64,000 bases of DNA from Pectobacterium carotovorum. Its GTDB lineage: Bacteria; Pseudomonadota; Gammaproteobacteria; Enterobacterales; Enterobacteriaceae. Of this stretch, positions 32,077 through 42,228 are shown in pieces (the first letter of the stretch is position 1; the number at the start of each line of letters is the position of its first letter). Below the pieces are notes generated by a model. The model did no database searches. It was not told the DNA's origin and saw only the letters and a program-made list of their open reading frames with translations. The position numbers and the translations under genes are program-made. The DNA lies in NCBI RefSeq assembly GCF_033898505.1, contig NZ_JAXAFK010000001.1, positions 310,001 to 374,000 on the forward strand, given 5' to 3'.

Positions 32077-32102
32077 CTTCGTGTACAGTGTACCGCTTGT
32101 GA

Positions 32103-32993
32103 TTAACGCAGGTAGGTCAGCAGAACTTCATGCGCTGGCGCCATTGAATCCACAGACATCATCACGCTCAGTGAGGTAATCGCGACGATGGAGAAAACAA
32201 ACAGCTTTCTTGCCCATACGCGGTCATCAATCGCATTTTTATAGCCTGACAGCGCCATACCCAGCCACCAAACGCTAACTGCTGCGGCAACGACCAGATA
32301 TTTGTAGCCCGCATAACCGCCGAGAGACAGCATCAATGTTGCGACCGCAAACGCCACGATATACAGCGTAATGTGGTTTTTCGCAACGGAGATACCTTTC
32401 ACCACGGGCAGTACCGGGATGTTGGCTGCCTGATAATCCTTGAAGCGGAAAATCGCAATCGCGTATGAATGCGGCATTTGCCACAGGCTAAAGATCAGCA
32501 GCAGAATCAACGCGCCAGCATCGAACTGGTTGCTGACGGCGCAGTAACCGATAACCGGTGGTGCCGCGCCGGACAGGCTGCCAATGAGCGTGCCATAAAC
32601 AGAATGCCGTTTCATATACAGGCTGTATACACCGACATACACGGCGAAGCCCATCACCGCCAGCCACATGGCCAGCGGGTTAGCCGCGATGTACAGCAGA
32701 GCAAAGCCCGCAATACCTAACAGCGATGCGTAAACCAGCGTTACCTTCAGCGAAATCAGTCCCTTTACCAGAACCCGATTTTTGGTTCTCTCCATTTTCT
32801 TGTCGATGTCGCGGTCAATGACGTTGTTAAACACGCAGCCAGATGCAACGACTAACGACACACCCACAAGGGTGGCGAGAAACAAGGGATAATCAATGCG
32901 GCCTTGGGCCGCAAGGAGAAATCCACCGATAACGGAAATCAGATTTCCGAAAATAATTCCTGGTTTAGTAACTTGCAGGTATTGCTTAATCAT
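32103..32993 (-). CDS. cyoE: CyoE, protoheme IX farnesyltransferase (heme O synthase)
   Basis: 296 residues with about 8-9 membrane helices. The prenyltransferase motif [20 protein letters not shown] carries the aspartates for Mg-farnesyl diphosphate binding. It makes heme O for the binuclear centre of cytochrome bo. Last gene of cyoABCDE, 14 bases after cyoD. Confidence 0.97.
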   Translation of the reverse strand: MIKQYLQVTKPGIIFGNLISVIGGFLLAAQGRIDYPLFLATLVGVSLVVASGCVFNNVIDRDIDKKMERTKNRVLVKGLISLKVTLVYASLLGIAGFALLYIAANPLAMWLAVMGFAVYVGVYSLYMKRHSVYGTLIGSLSGAAPPVIGYCAVSNQFDAGALILLLIFSLWQMPHSYAIAIFRFKDYQAANIPVLPVVKGISVAKNHITLYIVAFAVATLMLSLGGYAGYKYLVVAAAVSVWWLGMALSGYKNAIDDRVWARKLFVFSIVAITSLSVMMSVDSMAPAHEVLLTYLR

Positions 32994-33007
32994 CTTTTAC
33001 GGCTCGG

Positions 33008-33340
33008 TTACTGGATCATCATATTGTGGTGTGCGCTCATCATAATCCAGATGGAGCCCACGACGACAATGGCGATAATCAGGACGGCAAACACAAGAGC
33101 CACCACGTTCCAGCGCTCTTCTGAGGACGTATTCAGGTGCAGGAAGTACACCAGATGCACCAGAATTTGAACCACTGCGCATCCCACCACCGTGAAAAGA
33201 ATGGCGCTATGCGACGCAGTGCCGTTCATGACCATACTGAAAGGAATGACGGTCAAAATGACTGACAGCACAAAACCTATCACGTATGACTTAACGCTAC
33301 CGTGGCTGGCACCTGAATGATCGGTTGTTGAATGACTCAT
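33008..33340 (-). CDS. cyoD: CyoD, cytochrome bo oxidase subunit IV
   Basis: 110 residues from [22 protein letters not shown]; the longer frame upstream runs inside cyoC. Three membrane helices. It helps assemble the copper site in subunit I. Its ATG shares one base with the cyoC stop (TAATG). Confidence 0.97.
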   Translation of the reverse strand: MSHSTTDHSGASHGSVKSYVIGFVLSVILTVIPFSMVMNGTASHSAILFTVVGCAVVQILVHLVYFLHLNTSSEERWNVVALVFAVLIIAIVVVGSIWIMMSAHHNMMIQ

Positions 33341-33954
33341 TACATCGCCCCCAGCAGATAAACAACGGTGAAGACACAGATCCATACCACGTCGAGGAAG
33401 TGCCAGAACAGGCTCAGACACATCAGACGCGTTTTGTTGGTTGCAGTCAGGCCTCGTTTGGACACCTGAATCATCATGATGACCAACCAGATCAGACCGC
33501 CCGTTACGTGGAGTCCGTGGGTGCCGACCAGTGCGAAGAAGGCGGACAGGAACGCGCTGCGATCCGGGCCATAGCCTTCAACAATCAGGTGATGGAATTC
33601 ATAGATTTCCATCCCGATAAACACCAGACCGAACAAGAACGTTACGCCCAGCCAGGCATTAACCTGAGATTTGTTACCCTTGTTCATGGCGATCATCGCC
33701 ATGCCGTAGGTAATACTACTGAACAACAGCGCGAACGTTTCCACCAGTACAAAAGGCAGTTGGAAAAGCTCTTTCCCGGTTGGGCCACCCGCAGTACCGT
33801 TAACCAGTACCGCATAGGTTGCGAACAGTGACCCGAAAATGATCAGGTCGCTCATCAGGTAGACCCAGAAGCCGAATACTTTGTTGGCTCCTGTGTCGTG
33901 GTGCCCATGCTCGGCATGGGCAGTATTGTGGTTAGTCAGAGTTTCAGTTGACAT
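33340..33954 (-). CDS. cyoC: CyoC, cytochrome bo oxidase subunit III
   Basis: 204 residues with five membrane helices after a histidine-rich N-terminus ([22 protein letters not shown]). COX3 family. Its start overlaps the cyoB end by 11 bases, and it is immediately followed by cyoD, a sign of coupled translation of the complex. Confidence 0.97.
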   Translation of the reverse strand: MSTETLTNHNTAHAEHGHHDTGANKVFGFWVYLMSDLIIFGSLFATYAVLVNGTAGGPTGKELFQLPFVLVETFALLFSSITYGMAMIAMNKGNKSQVNAWLGVTFLFGLVFIGMEIYEFHHLIVEGYGPDRSAFLSAFFALVGTHGLHVTGGLIWLVIMMIQVSKRGLTATNKTRLMCLSLFWHFLDVVWICVFTVVYLLGAM

Positions 33955-35935
33955 GTTTCACGCCTGCCTTACTGAGTTGATCAAAATTCTGATTCTCAAT
34001 TTGCTCAATTTCTTTAACCGGCACGTAGTAATCCACGTCTTGATTAAAGCTGTGCACAATCCAGGTCACAATCATGCCTGCGAAGCCAGCGATGGCCAGC
34101 CACCAGATATGCCAGATCATGGCAAAACCGAATACCAGGCTGAATGCGGAGATAATCACACCGGCGCCGGTGTTCTTCGGCATGTGAATCTCTTCATAGC
34201 TGGCTGGGCGCTTGTAAGCTTCACCTTTCTCTTTCGCTTCCCAGAATGCATCACGCTCGTCAACATGCGGCACGACAGCGAAGTTGTAGAACGGCGCAGG
34301 AGAAGAAGTTGCCCACTCCAGCGTACGTCCACCCCACGGGTCACCCGTCAGGTCACGGTTTTGGTGACGGTCACGGATACTGACGTAGAACTGGATAACC
34401 TGACACAGCACACCGATACCGATCAAGACCGCACCGATGGAAGCCACGACCAGTAAGGCGTGGAATTCAGGGTTGATTTGCTGGCTCAGACGACGCGTCA
34501 TCCCCATGAAGCCGAGGACATACAGCGGCATGAAGGCAACGAAGAAGCCGATAATCCAGAACCAGAAGGCGCGTTTACCCCAGGTTTCGTTCAGGGTGAA
34601 GCCAAAGGCTTTCGGGAACCAGTAAGTAATACCCGCGAAGCAACCGAACACGACGCCGCCGATGATCACGTTATGGAAGTGAGCAATCAGGAACAGGCTG
34701 TTGTGCAGGACAAAGTTCGCGCCCGGTACGGCCAGCAGAACCCCGGTCATCCCACCGATGGTGAAGGTGATGATGAAGCCCGTGGTCCACAGCATCGTAG
34801 AGTGGGACTGGATACGGCCTTGATACATGGTGAACAGCCAGTTGAAGATTTTAACCCCGGTCGGGATTGAAATAATCATGGTGGCTATACCAAAGAAGGC
34901 GTTGACGTTCGCGCCGGACCCCATGGTAAAGAAGTGGTGCAGCCAAACGATGAACGACAGAACCGTAATCGCAATGGTTGCCCATACCAGTGAGGTGTAG
35001 CCAAACAGACGTTTTTTGCAGAAGGTGGCAACCACTTCGGAGTAAACACCAAAGATCGGCAGCACCAGAATGTAAACCTCAGGATGACCCCATGCCCAAA
35101 TCAGGTTGATGTACATCATCATGTTGCCACCCATATCATTGGTAAAGAAATGGGTGCCGAGGTAACGGTCAAGCGTCAGCAGCGCAATGGTAACGGTCAA
35201 TATCGGGAATGCGGCGATGATCAGCACGTTGGTACACAGTGCTGTCCAGGTAAATACTGGCATTTTCATCAGCGTCATGCCAGGTGCACGCATCTTCAAA
35301 ATCGTGGCGAAGAAGTTAACACCCGTCAGCGTAGTACCGATACCGGATATCTGTAGACTCCATATCCAGTAATCGACCCCGACGCCGGGACTGTACTCCT
35401 TCCCTGACAGCGGCGGATACGCAACCCAACCCGTCTGTGCGAACTCGCCGACCCCGAGAGAGAGGTTGATCAAGATAACGCCGACGACAAACAGCCAGAA
35501 GCTGAGGGAGTTCAGGAATGGGAAAGCAACGTCACGCGCACCGATCTGTAAAGGAACCGCAAGGTTCATCAGACCAACGACAAACGGTGTCGCCACAAAG
35601 AAGATCATGATGACACCGTGCGCGGTGAAAATCTGATCGTAGTGGTGAGCGTTTAGGAAGCCTTCTTGCCCGGCAGAAGCCAGAACCTGCTGGCCGCGCA
35701 TCATGATGGCATCGGCAAAACCACGAATCATCATCACCAGACCGACGATGATGTACATGATACCGATTTTCTTGTGGTCGACGGAGGTGAACCACTCGGC
35801 CCACAGCCATTTCCACTTACCGAAATAGGTTATTGCCGCCAGCAGCGCAAGGCCGCCAACGATGATCGCCGCCACGGTGACCATAATGATGGGTTCGTGG
35901 TACGGAACCGCATCGAGTGTAAGTTTTCCGAACAT
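33944..35935 (-). CDS. cyoB: CyoB, cytochrome bo oxidase subunit I
   Basis: 663 residues, the same length as in E. coli, with 15 helices. Heme and copper ligands are visible: the H in [16 protein letters not shown], the H-Y pair in [14 protein letters not shown] (CuB and cross-linked Tyr), HH in [11 protein letters not shown], and two H in [14 protein letters not shown]. It reduces O2 to water with ubiquinol electrons and pumps protons. It starts 4 bases after the cyoA stop. Confidence 0.98.
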   Translation of the reverse strand: MFGKLTLDAVPYHEPIIMVTVAAIIVGGLALLAAITYFGKWKWLWAEWFTSVDHKKIGIMYIIVGLVMMIRGFADAIMMRGQQVLASAGQEGFLNAHHYDQIFTAHGVIMIFFVATPFVVGLMNLAVPLQIGARDVAFPFLNSLSFWLFVVGVILINLSLGVGEFAQTGWVAYPPLSGKEYSPGVGVDYWIWSLQISGIGTTLTGVNFFATILKMRAPGMTLMKMPVFTWTALCTNVLIIAAFPILTVTIALLTLDRYLGTHFFTNDMGGNMMMYINLIWAWGHPEVYILVLPIFGVYSEVVATFCKKRLFGYTSLVWATIAITVLSFIVWLHHFFTMGSGANVNAFFGIATMIISIPTGVKIFNWLFTMYQGRIQSHSTMLWTTGFIITFTIGGMTGVLLAVPGANFVLHNSLFLIAHFHNVIIGGVVFGCFAGITYWFPKAFGFTLNETWGKRAFWFWIIGFFVAFMPLYVLGFMGMTRRLSQQINPEFHALLVVASIGAVLIGIGVLCQVIQFYVSIRDRHQNRDLTGDPWGGRTLEWATSSPAPFYNFAVVPHVDERDAFWEAKEKGEAYKRPASYEEIHMPKNTGAGVIISAFSLVFGFAMIWHIWWLAIAGFAGMIVTWIVHSFNQDVDYYVPVKEIEQIENQNFDQLSKAGVKHVN

Positions 35936-35939
35936 CGTA

Positions 35940-36902
35940 TTATCCCTCGGCTCCTTTGTGCGAGCTATGCTCGCCCATGTTCATACCCTCACCGTGTTGC
36001 ATGTTTTCGTCAGACTTCATGCCTTCACCATGATGTTGCATGTTCATGTCGTGGCCTGTGAATTTGCGAATAATATTATTGAACAAATCCGGCTGGACAC
36101 TGGAGAAGTATTCGACAGGATGGAATTCACTTGGCTTAGCCAATGTGTTGAATTCATCCATAGTATTCAGTGTCTTGGAGGACGCACGAACGTTCGCAAC
36201 CCACTGGTCGAACTCTTGTTGAGTTGGTGTGGCAATCGCGGTGAACTTCATACCAGAGAAGCCTTTACCACTATAGCCGCCAGAGATACCGTCATACTTG
36301 CCCGGTTCGTTAGCGATCAAGTGGAGCTTCGTCTGCATTCCGGCCATGGCGTAAATCTGTCCACCAAGACGAGGAATGAAGAAGGAGTTCATCACGGAGT
36401 CGGATGTAATCTTGAATGCAACAGGTACGTTGGCAGGGAAAGCCAGTTCATTAACCGTCGCAATGCCCAGATCCGGGTAAACAAACAGCCATTTCCAATC
36501 AAGCGAAACAACTTCGACATTGATAGGTTTGACGTCTGATTCCAATGGCTTGTAGGGATCAAGCGAGTGGGTCGTCTTCCAGGTAATCGTGCCAAGAATG
36601 ACGATAATGATAATTGGCACAGTCCAAACTACTGCTTCTATCTTATTGGAGTGTGACCAGTTCGGGGTATATTTTGCCTTTTCATTGGAAGCACGGAACT
36701 TCCAGGCAAAAGCTATCGTCATAACGATAACGGGAATCACAACGATCAACATCAGCCCGATGGCAGTCAGTATTAGCGATCTTTGTTCTAACCCGATCTC
36801 TCCTTTGGGGTTCATCAGCGCCATATCGCAACCGCTCAGCAGAGCTGTGGCTGCAAATAAAGACAGCATCCCAAAAATTTTATTGTATTTCCTGAGTCTC
36901 AT
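35940..36902 (-). CDS. cyoA: CyoA, cytochrome bo oxidase subunit II
   Basis: 320 residues, first gene of the operon. The signal peptide ends at the lipobox LLSGC, with C25 lipidated. Two helices (about 40-65, 85-105) are followed by the periplasmic cupredoxin-like domain without CuA ligands, as expected of a quinol oxidase. The histidine- and methionine-rich C-terminal tail ([22 protein letters not shown], about 285-315) is more extended than I recall for E. coli and could bind metal. Confidence 0.96.
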   Translation of the reverse strand: MRLRKYNKIFGMLSLFAATALLSGCDMALMNPKGEIGLEQRSLILTAIGLMLIVVIPVIVMTIAFAWKFRASNEKAKYTPNWSHSNKIEAVVWTVPIIIIVILGTITWKTTHSLDPYKPLESDVKPINVEVVSLDWKWLFVYPDLGIATVNELAFPANVPVAFKITSDSVMNSFFIPRLGGQIYAMAGMQTKLHLIANEPGKYDGISGGYSGKGFSGMKFTAIATPTQQEFDQWVANVRASSKTLNTMDEFNTLAKPSEFHPVEYFSSVQPDLFNNIIRKFTGHDMNMQHHGEGMKSDENMQHGEGMNMGEHSSHKGAEG

Positions 36903-37199
36903 CTAGCGACCTCAATAACAAGGGCTCTATTGTCATTTCACGCGAGCGGGCATTTTACGGGAAGGTTACTGCACTGTAAACATGATTAAGGTTATGTCAG
37001 CCGTTTGTTGCTGGTTTTTGCCCTTAATGTCACACGAATAGCCAAAATAAAAATAATTTTTAAAAACAGCAAATTAAGAGGCTACCCCGATAAGAGTATG
37101 GATGGATAATAAGAAATTACAACTTGCCGTAACGCTTATTTTCTATTTCCGATTTAGTGAAAATTTTTGTTCAATCTGCGTTTTTGATGACAAATGAAA
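36903..37199. other. Promoter region of cyoABCDE, no gene seen
   Basis: About 300 AT-rich bases upstream of cyoA on the minus strand. It should hold the oxygen-controlled (ArcA/Fnr-type) promoter, but I cannot assign boxes with confidence. Several A/T runs are present at 37050-37065. Confidence 0.4.
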
Positions 37200-37301
37200 T
37201 TAGTTCTGACGGGTTTTACGAGAAAATAAAATTCCCGCTAGCAAGATAATTATGGGAAAAATAATTAAATAAAGGAAAACTGTAATAGGTTCAGGCAGCA
37301 T
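37200..37301 (-). CDS. Candidate 33-residue single-helix membrane protein upstream of cyoA
   Basis: MLPEPITVFLYLIIFPIII continues to LLAGILFSRKTRQN: one hydrophobic helix (about 7-25) and a basic tail, a layout typical of real small membrane proteins. It lies between ampG and cyoA on the same strand. The weakness is the start: the ATG lies inside a perfect 11-base inverted repeat after ampG, and the only Shine-Dalgarno-like bases (AGGCAG) are within that stem and too far. I do not recognise the family. It could also be chance coding in an AT-rich spacer. Confidence 0.4.
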   Translation of the reverse strand: MLPEPITVFLYLIIFPIIILLAGILFSRKTRQN

Positions 37302-37318
37302 GTGGGCGCTGCCTGAAC
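37289..37318 (-). terminator. Perfect hairpin after ampG
   Basis: GTTCAGGCAGC and GCTGCCTGAAC, 11-base perfect arms around an 8-base loop, 8 bases past the ampG stop. There is no clear T tract on the minus strand (CTATTACAGTTTTCC follows), so it may stall or protect mRNA instead of terminating. It encloses the ATG of the small ORF at 37301. Confidence 0.6.
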
Positions 37319-37326
37319 GAATATCG

Positions 37327-38814
37327 TCAGTGTGTTGACGGTTTTGAGGCACGTCGGAGCGACAGGTAATCCAACAAACTACCGAAGAAAATGCCCAGCA
37401 GAGCGAGTGCACAGCCTACGGCGAGCAGGTATTCTGCCAGTTGGGGCAATGAAGACCACTCCAGCGCATTGCTAATGAGCAGCATGAGCCACAGTGCCAG
37501 CAATATCACCCCAGAGCCCAGTACATGTAAGGCCTTTCTGTAATAATTCTGGAAGTGCGTACGCAACTGAAAGGTGTCGGTTTTCTGGGTGAATTCCAGC
37601 GTCTCACGACAAATCATCAGGATTGCCAGGCCCGGTAATGCGGCCAAAATCGAGAACAGATAGAACCATGCCCAGCCGTAGGATTCAACAAACCAGCCTG
37701 CGATAGGGCCGACGTACACCCGGCCGACGGCTGCAAGGGCGGAAAGCAGGGCGAACTGTGTGGCTGAGAATGATTTATTACACAGCGTCATCAAGAGCGC
37801 GACGAATGCTGCTGTCCCCATGCCGCCACAGAGATTTTCCAGAAAAACCGCGCTAGCCATGGTGAACAGGCTTTTGGCGGTAATAGCCAGCAGCCAGTAT
37901 CCCGCGTTGGACACGGCCTGAAGGATGCCAAACAGCATCAGCGCTCTGAACAACGAGAGCCGCTGCATCAATAATCCACCGTAAATCGCCCCCACGATGG
38001 TGGCGAAGAGCCCAAGCGTCTTGTTAACCAGCCCAACATCACCGGCATTGAAACCAACGCCGCGTATCAGGAAGGTAGTCGTCAGACTGATCGCAAAGGC
38101 GTCACCGAGCTTGTATAAAACGATAAGCAGAAGAATAAGCCAGGCGTTGTTGCGTTCGAAGAAATCGCGCAGGGGGGCAACAATAGCTTGCTCCATGGTG
38201 CGCGGTGCCGGTTGGCTATTTAGCGGTTCCGGTGCTAACAGGGTTGCGAACACGCCGATCAGCATGAGCCCTGCCATGAGCCAATAGGTTGCCTGCCAGC
38301 CGAAATAGCGATCCGCCATCCACAGCGCCAGCCCGCCAGAAACCAGCATGGCCAGACGATAGCCTAATACTGAGGTTGCCGCCCCTGTGCCGCGTTCTTC
38401 CGGGGGGAGTAAATCCGTTTTATAGGCATCAAAAACAATATCCTGAGAAGCAGAACAGAACGCGACCATCACGGCTAGCGCTGCCAGCCACCAGAGATCG
38501 CGTGCCGGATTCATAAATCCCATGCCAATAATGGCAGCAATGAGCAGGAGTTGACTGAGTATCAGCCAGCCCCGACGTCTGCCAAGAAACGGCGGGGTAT
38601 AGCGATCCATGAGGGGGGACCACAGGAACTTGAATACGTAGGCTTGACCAACCAAAGAGAAAAAACCGATGGTTTTCAGATCGACATTCTCAATGGTCAT
38701 CCAGGCTTGCAATGTGCCGGATGTCAATGCCAGTGGTAAACCGGAAGCGAAGCCAAGCAACAGCATAAAAAGCGAATTACGTTGGCTGAACAAAGCAATG
38801 ATGCGACTAAACAT
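37327..38814 (-). CDS. ampG: AmpG, muropeptide permease
   Basis: 495 residues from MFSRIIALFSQRNSLFMLLLGFASG, preceded by AAAGGA; ten codons of open frame upstream are not used. It has 14 membrane helices, MFS fold, with FLWSPLMDRYTPPFLGRRRGW as motif A. It imports GlcNAc-anhydromuropeptides for cell wall recycling and so feeds AmpR-controlled beta-lactamase induction where that exists. It is 59 bases downstream of yajG. Confidence 0.97.
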   Translation of the reverse strand: MFSRIIALFSQRNSLFMLLLGFASGLPLALTSGTLQAWMTIENVDLKTIGFFSLVGQAYVFKFLWSPLMDRYTPPFLGRRRGWLILSQLLLIAAIIGMGFMNPARDLWWLAALAVMVAFCSASQDIVFDAYKTDLLPPEERGTGAATSVLGYRLAMLVSGGLALWMADRYFGWQATYWLMAGLMLIGVFATLLAPEPLNSQPAPRTMEQAIVAPLRDFFERNNAWLILLLIVLYKLGDAFAISLTTTFLIRGVGFNAGDVGLVNKTLGLFATIVGAIYGGLLMQRLSLFRALMLFGILQAVSNAGYWLLAITAKSLFTMASAVFLENLCGGMGTAAFVALLMTLCNKSFSATQFALLSALAAVGRVYVGPIAGWFVESYGWAWFYLFSILAALPGLAILMICRETLEFTQKTDTFQLRTHFQNYYRKALHVLGSGVILLALWLMLLISNALEWSSLPQLAEYLLAVGCALALLGIFFGSLLDYLSLRRASKPSTH

Positions 38815-38873
38815 GAAAAGTCCTTTCCCTTGCTCCGAAAGCATTCAGGAGCAAGGGAAGCGGCGTGCAGAAA

Positions 38874-39452
38874 TTAACGGGCGTTTTCTTTGATAAAGCT
38901 GCTTACGCTGGTGTCTTGTGCCATGTCGTTGATGACATCACCTAACACCGTGTTAACCGCATCGGTAATTTTGTCGTTGCTGGCGGTGAAAGCACCCTGA
39001 ACGTTATAGGTTGAACGGTAGTTTTTCACCTGCTTGTTGCCGTTTGCCGCCTGAGAAATGATGGAAATATCTGCTTTGGTTGTGATGTTATAGCGCAGGT
39101 TCCCTTCGGAGACATCGGCGTACAGGTGATTCACTACGATCTGTAAGGCTACCGGGCCGCCTGTACCGATCATATAACCACGCGCAGTCATTTGTTTCTC
39201 CAGCGCTTCTTGCAACAGGAAACGCAGATCGCGGGAAGGTGTCAGCGTAATCAGTTGGCCGTCGCGATTCACTTTTGCCAGAGCCTGATCGGCACGCTGG
39301 TCTGCACCATTGATACTAATCGTTACGCCCATCAGCGTCGGATCCTGAGAAGGCAGGCTAATTTTGGGGGTGATGTTCAGCGTGTTGCTTTTTGCTGCAC
39401 ATCCTGCAAGCAGGATTACGGCCAGAAGAGGGAAAAATAATTTTTTTAACAT
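38874..39452 (-). CDS. yajG: YajG family lipoprotein
   Basis: 192 residues. The signal peptide has the lipobox LLAGC (C18). The mature part fits YajG (DUF3313-like beta domain: NTLNITPKISLPSQD, then TPSRDLRFLLQEALEKQM). Outer-membrane lipoprotein of unknown function, always beside ampG in enterobacteria, so a link to wall recycling is possible but unshown. bolA diverges from it across 336 bases. Confidence 0.9.
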   Translation of the reverse strand: MLKKLFFPLLAVILLAGCAAKSNTLNITPKISLPSQDPTLMGVTISINGADQRADQALAKVNRDGQLITLTPSRDLRFLLQEALEKQMTARGYMIGTGGPVALQIVVNHLYADVSEGNLRYNITTKADISIISQAANGNKQVKNYRSTYNVQGAFTASNDKITDAVNTVLGDVINDMAQDTSVSSFIKENAR

Positions 39453-39788
39453 TCGTATTTTCTCAGTAATGATTAGTGTGGTGAGCCGACAAATATTGTT
39501 GATATCATATCATCGCCACAGGCAGGAAAAAGAGCCGATAGCAGGTAAATTGTTCTGAAATTCATCTTTTTCGTGCCATTGGCCTGAAAAAACCGTTTTT
39601 ATCACATCAAGACCGCCGATGATATATCAATGCGTTGCGAATATTTTTCTTCTTTGTCAGGCCGTGTTTACGCATAACAGGTTGAAAAAACGCTAAGGTT
39701 ATAATGATTCGGGCATCGGTAAGTTGCAGTTGAGTGGCAGCAATGTCGCGTTGATATCACATTTTCCCCAAGCCGAAAGGGTAGTCGT
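39453..39788. promoter_or_regulatory. yajG-bolA divergent promoter region with gearbox-like motif
   Basis: 336 bases. CGGTAAGT at 39717-39724 matches the gearbox -10 (CGGCAAGT) at 7 of 8 positions, the type described for E. coli bolA, but the matching -35 (CTGCAA) is not evident. A TATAAT at 39700-39705 is a sigma-70 candidate without a good -35. No other feature seen. Confidence 0.4.
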
Positions 39789-40103
39789 ATGATGCGTGAA
39801 ACGATAGAAGAAAAGCTGCGCGTGGGTTTTGAGCCCGTTCATTTAGAGGTGATCGATGAAAGCTATCGTCACAACGTGCCTGCGGGAGCGGAAAGCCATT
39901 TTAAAGTTGTGCTGGTCAGCGATAAATTCACGGGGGAACGCGTGATTGTGCGACACCGGGCGGTTTATGCCGTACTGGCTGAGGAACTGGCTGGTTCGGT
40001 GCATGCGTTAGCGTTACATACCTATTCGACAAAAGAGTGGGTCAGTTTGCAAAACGCGGTACCTTCTTCTCCACCTTGTGGTGGCGCTGGCATCCTTTCT
40101 TAG
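39789..40103 (+). CDS. bolA: BolA, stress-responsive morphology and Fe-S-linked regulator
   Basis: 104 residues (or 103 from the second ATG). BolA fold with [27 protein letters not shown] and the conserved H in [12 protein letters not shown] that helps bind Fe-S with monothiol glutaredoxin. It affects cell shape, biofilm and motility genes. Both adjacent ATG codons fit; AAAGGG lies 6-8 bases before the first. Confidence 0.96.
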   Translation: MMRETIEEKLRVGFEPVHLEVIDESYRHNVPAGAESHFKVVLVSDKFTGERVIVRHRAVYAVLAEELAGSVHALALHTYSTKEWVSLQNAVPSSPPCGGAGILS

Positions 40104-40418
40104 TCATTAATATGGCCCGTTCCTGACATATCGGGGCGGGTTACTGACCAAAAGTGTGAATCTGTTGCTGTAATAGTCCACCCTCCGTCCTCGACTCATC
40201 CTCTCTATACCGCTATAATGCCGCGTCTATTTTTCCTGAATGTATTCGGGACGCTTCTGACTACAGGGAACGGGGTTGGCAATTTCCCGGTTCTGCGAGG
40301 TTTATTTAAGCCTGTGCGCCTTGGTGCCAGTGCTGAATCAGCCTTGCTGTCGTGAGATTTTTCGTCGCGAGAATAGTTTTGGGGTTGACCGATCACTGTG
40401 ATTTTTTGAGGTAACAAG
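40104..40418. other. 315-base gap between bolA and tig, no gene seen
   Basis: Contains a weak G-U rich hairpin after bolA (CCCGTTCC with GGGGCGGG, about 40115-40140) and presumably the tig promoter. I see no convincing open frame or operator. Confidence 0.4.
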
Positions 40419-41723
40419 ATGCAAGTTTCAGTTGAAACCACTCAAGGTCTGGGACGTCGCGTAACGATTACCGTTGCTGCTGACATCATTGAGAGTGCGG
40501 TGAAGAGCGAGCTGGTCAACGCGGCCAAAAAAGTACGTATTGACGGTTTTCGTAAAGGCAAAGTGCCGATGAATGTTGTTGCTCAGCGTTATGGTGCCTC
40601 TGTGCGTCAGGACGTACTGGGTGACCTGATGCAGCGCAACTTTGTTGACGCTATCATCAAAGAAAAAATTAATCCGGTTGGCGCGCCTAACTACATCCCT
40701 GGCGAATACGCTGTAGGCGGCGACTTCACTTACTCTGTTGAGTTTGAAGTGTACCCGGAAGTTGAACTGAAAGGTCTGGATGCGATCGAAGTTGAAAAAC
40801 CGGTTGTTGAAGTGACTGACGCTGACGTTGATACCATGCTGGAAACGCTGCGTAAGCAACAGGCGACCTGGAAAGAAACTGACCGCGCTGCGGCAGCGGA
40901 AGATCGTGTCACTATCGATTTCACTGGCTCTATCGACGGTGAAGTCTTCGAAGGCGGTAAAGCCTCCGATTTCGTTCTGGCAATGGGCCAGAATCGCATG
41001 ATCCCAGGTTTTGAAGATGGCGTCGTTGGGCACAAAGCGGGTGAAGAATTCACTATCGATGTGAACTTCCCTGAAGACTACCACGCTGAAAACCTGAAAG
41101 GAAAAGCGGCTCAGTTCGCTATCGTCCTGAAGAAAGTTGAAGAGCGTGAACTGCCTGAACTGACTGAAGAATTCATCAAGCGTTTCGGCGTGGCTGATGG
41201 TTCTCAGGAAGGTCTGCGTGCTGAAGTCCGTAAAAATATGGAACGTGAGCTGAAAGGCGCGGTGCGTAACCGTGTGAAAACTCAGGTTCTGGACGGACTG
41301 ATCAACGCAAACGAAATCGACGTGCCAGCGGCACTGATCGATGGCGAAATCGATGTTCTGCGTCGTCAGGCTGCACAGCGTTTTGGCGGTAACGAGAAGC
41401 AAGCGCAGGAATTACCGCGTGAGCTGTTCGAAGAGCAGGCTAAACGTCGCGTTGTTATCGGTCTGTTGCTGGGCGAAGTCATCAGCAGCAATGAACTGAA
41501 AGCTGACGAAGCACGCGTTAACGCACTGATCGAAGAGATGGCTTCTGCTTACGAAGATCCGCAGGAAGTTATCGAGTTCTACGGCAAAAATAAAGAGCTG
41601 CTGAACAACATGCGTAACGTCGCGCTGGAAGAGCAAGCGGTAGAAACTGTGCTTGCTAAAGCGAAAGTCGTTGAGAAATCAGTGAGCTTCAACGAGCTGA
41701 TGAATCAAACCGCTACAGCATAA
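40419..41723 (+). CDS. tig: Tig, trigger factor chaperone
   Basis: 434 residues. The N-terminal ribosome-binding domain has the signature [17 protein letters not shown] (residues about 44-60). The FKBP-type prolyl isomerase domain (about 150-245, [21 protein letters not shown]) and the C-terminal helical arms follow. It binds nascent chains at the exit tunnel. The tig-clpP-clpX-lon order is that of E. coli. Strong GAGGTAAC ahead of the ATG. Confidence 0.98.
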   Translation: MQVSVETTQGLGRRVTITVAADIIESAVKSELVNAAKKVRIDGFRKGKVPMNVVAQRYGASVRQDVLGDLMQRNFVDAIIKEKINPVGAPNYIPGEYAVGGDFTYSVEFEVYPEVELKGLDAIEVEKPVVEVTDADVDTMLETLRKQQATWKETDRAAAAEDRVTIDFTGSIDGEVFEGGKASDFVLAMGQNRMIPGFEDGVVGHKAGEEFTIDVNFPEDYHAENLKGKAAQFAIVLKKVEERELPELTEEFIKRFGVADGSQEGLRAEVRKNMERELKGAVRNRVKTQVLDGLINANEIDVPAALIDGEIDVLRRQAAQRFGGNEKQAQELPRELFEEQAKRRVVIGLLLGEVISSNELKADEARVNALIEEMASAYEDPQEVIEFYGKNKELLNNMRNVALEEQAVETVLAKAKVVEKSVSFNELMNQTATA

Positions 41724-41760
41724 ACCACGTTTATCGCGTAGCAGGGAACTTTCCCTATCA

Positions 41761-41791
41761 AAAGCCCGTGCCTTATGGCGCGGGCTTTTTG
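41761..41791 (+). terminator. Terminator of tig
   Basis: AAAAGCCCGTGCC pairs with GGCGCGGGCTTTT (one G-T step) around TTAT, followed by more T residues. Confidence 0.92.
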
Positions 41792-42030
41792 CTTATGGGC
41801 TAGTGCGATCATGATGCTGATAGTTACCGTTCGATCGTGCTTTATCTCGGTGTTTACCTCACAACGCCTGTTGTATCGACGAGGAATGGCTGCCTGAAAT
41901 TGCACTATCATTAAATCAGGCAAAGAATTTATGAGGTCAGGCAAGGAGTTAAACCACAGGTTTGCCGTGCCGATAACGTGTTAATAATAAAATAATTGGC
42001 TCTTTAATAGAGAGCGATTGATAGTGTAAG

Positions 42031-42059
42031 CTTGAAATTCAATGCGCGTGCCCCCACTC
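42031..42059 (+). promoter_or_regulatory. Sigma-32 heat-shock promoter of clpP
   Basis: CTTGAAA at 42031-42037 is a perfect sigma-32 -35, and CCCCACTC at 42052-42059 fits the -10 (CCCCATNT) at six positions, with a 14-base spacer. It lies about 170 bases before clpP. The rest of the 41.8-42.2 kb gap shows no gene. Confidence 0.75.
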
Positions 42060-42124
42060 ACTGAAGAGGAAAAGTAGGCACAGCAGGTAAGGATTCTCGG
42101 CCGTATAGGTTGTTCAGCCGTGGA

Positions 42125-42158
42125 GGGATAGGGTTCCGTAGTCATCCCCCCCTATCTC
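42125..42158 (+). other. Hairpin in the clpP 5' untranslated region
   Basis: GGGATAGGG and CCCTATCTC pair with one G-T step, loop about 16 bases, 70 bases before the ATG and downstream of the sigma-32 promoter, so it would be in the heat-shock mRNA leader. Role unknown. Confidence 0.45.
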
Positions 42159-42228
42159 TAGTAGAATTGAATGCAATGCTTGAACAACGCAACAAGAGTG
42201 CCGGACGCATTTTATCTAGGAGACGTGA

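Noticed and set aside
40428..41402. 324-codon minus-strand frame opposite tig
   Set aside because: Antisense shadow of a highly expressed gene with strong codon bias; its protein has no recognisable domain.
41793..42228. A small RNA gene or further ORF before clpP
   Set aside because: No terminator-like end and no coding frame; the signals fit a promoter and leader.
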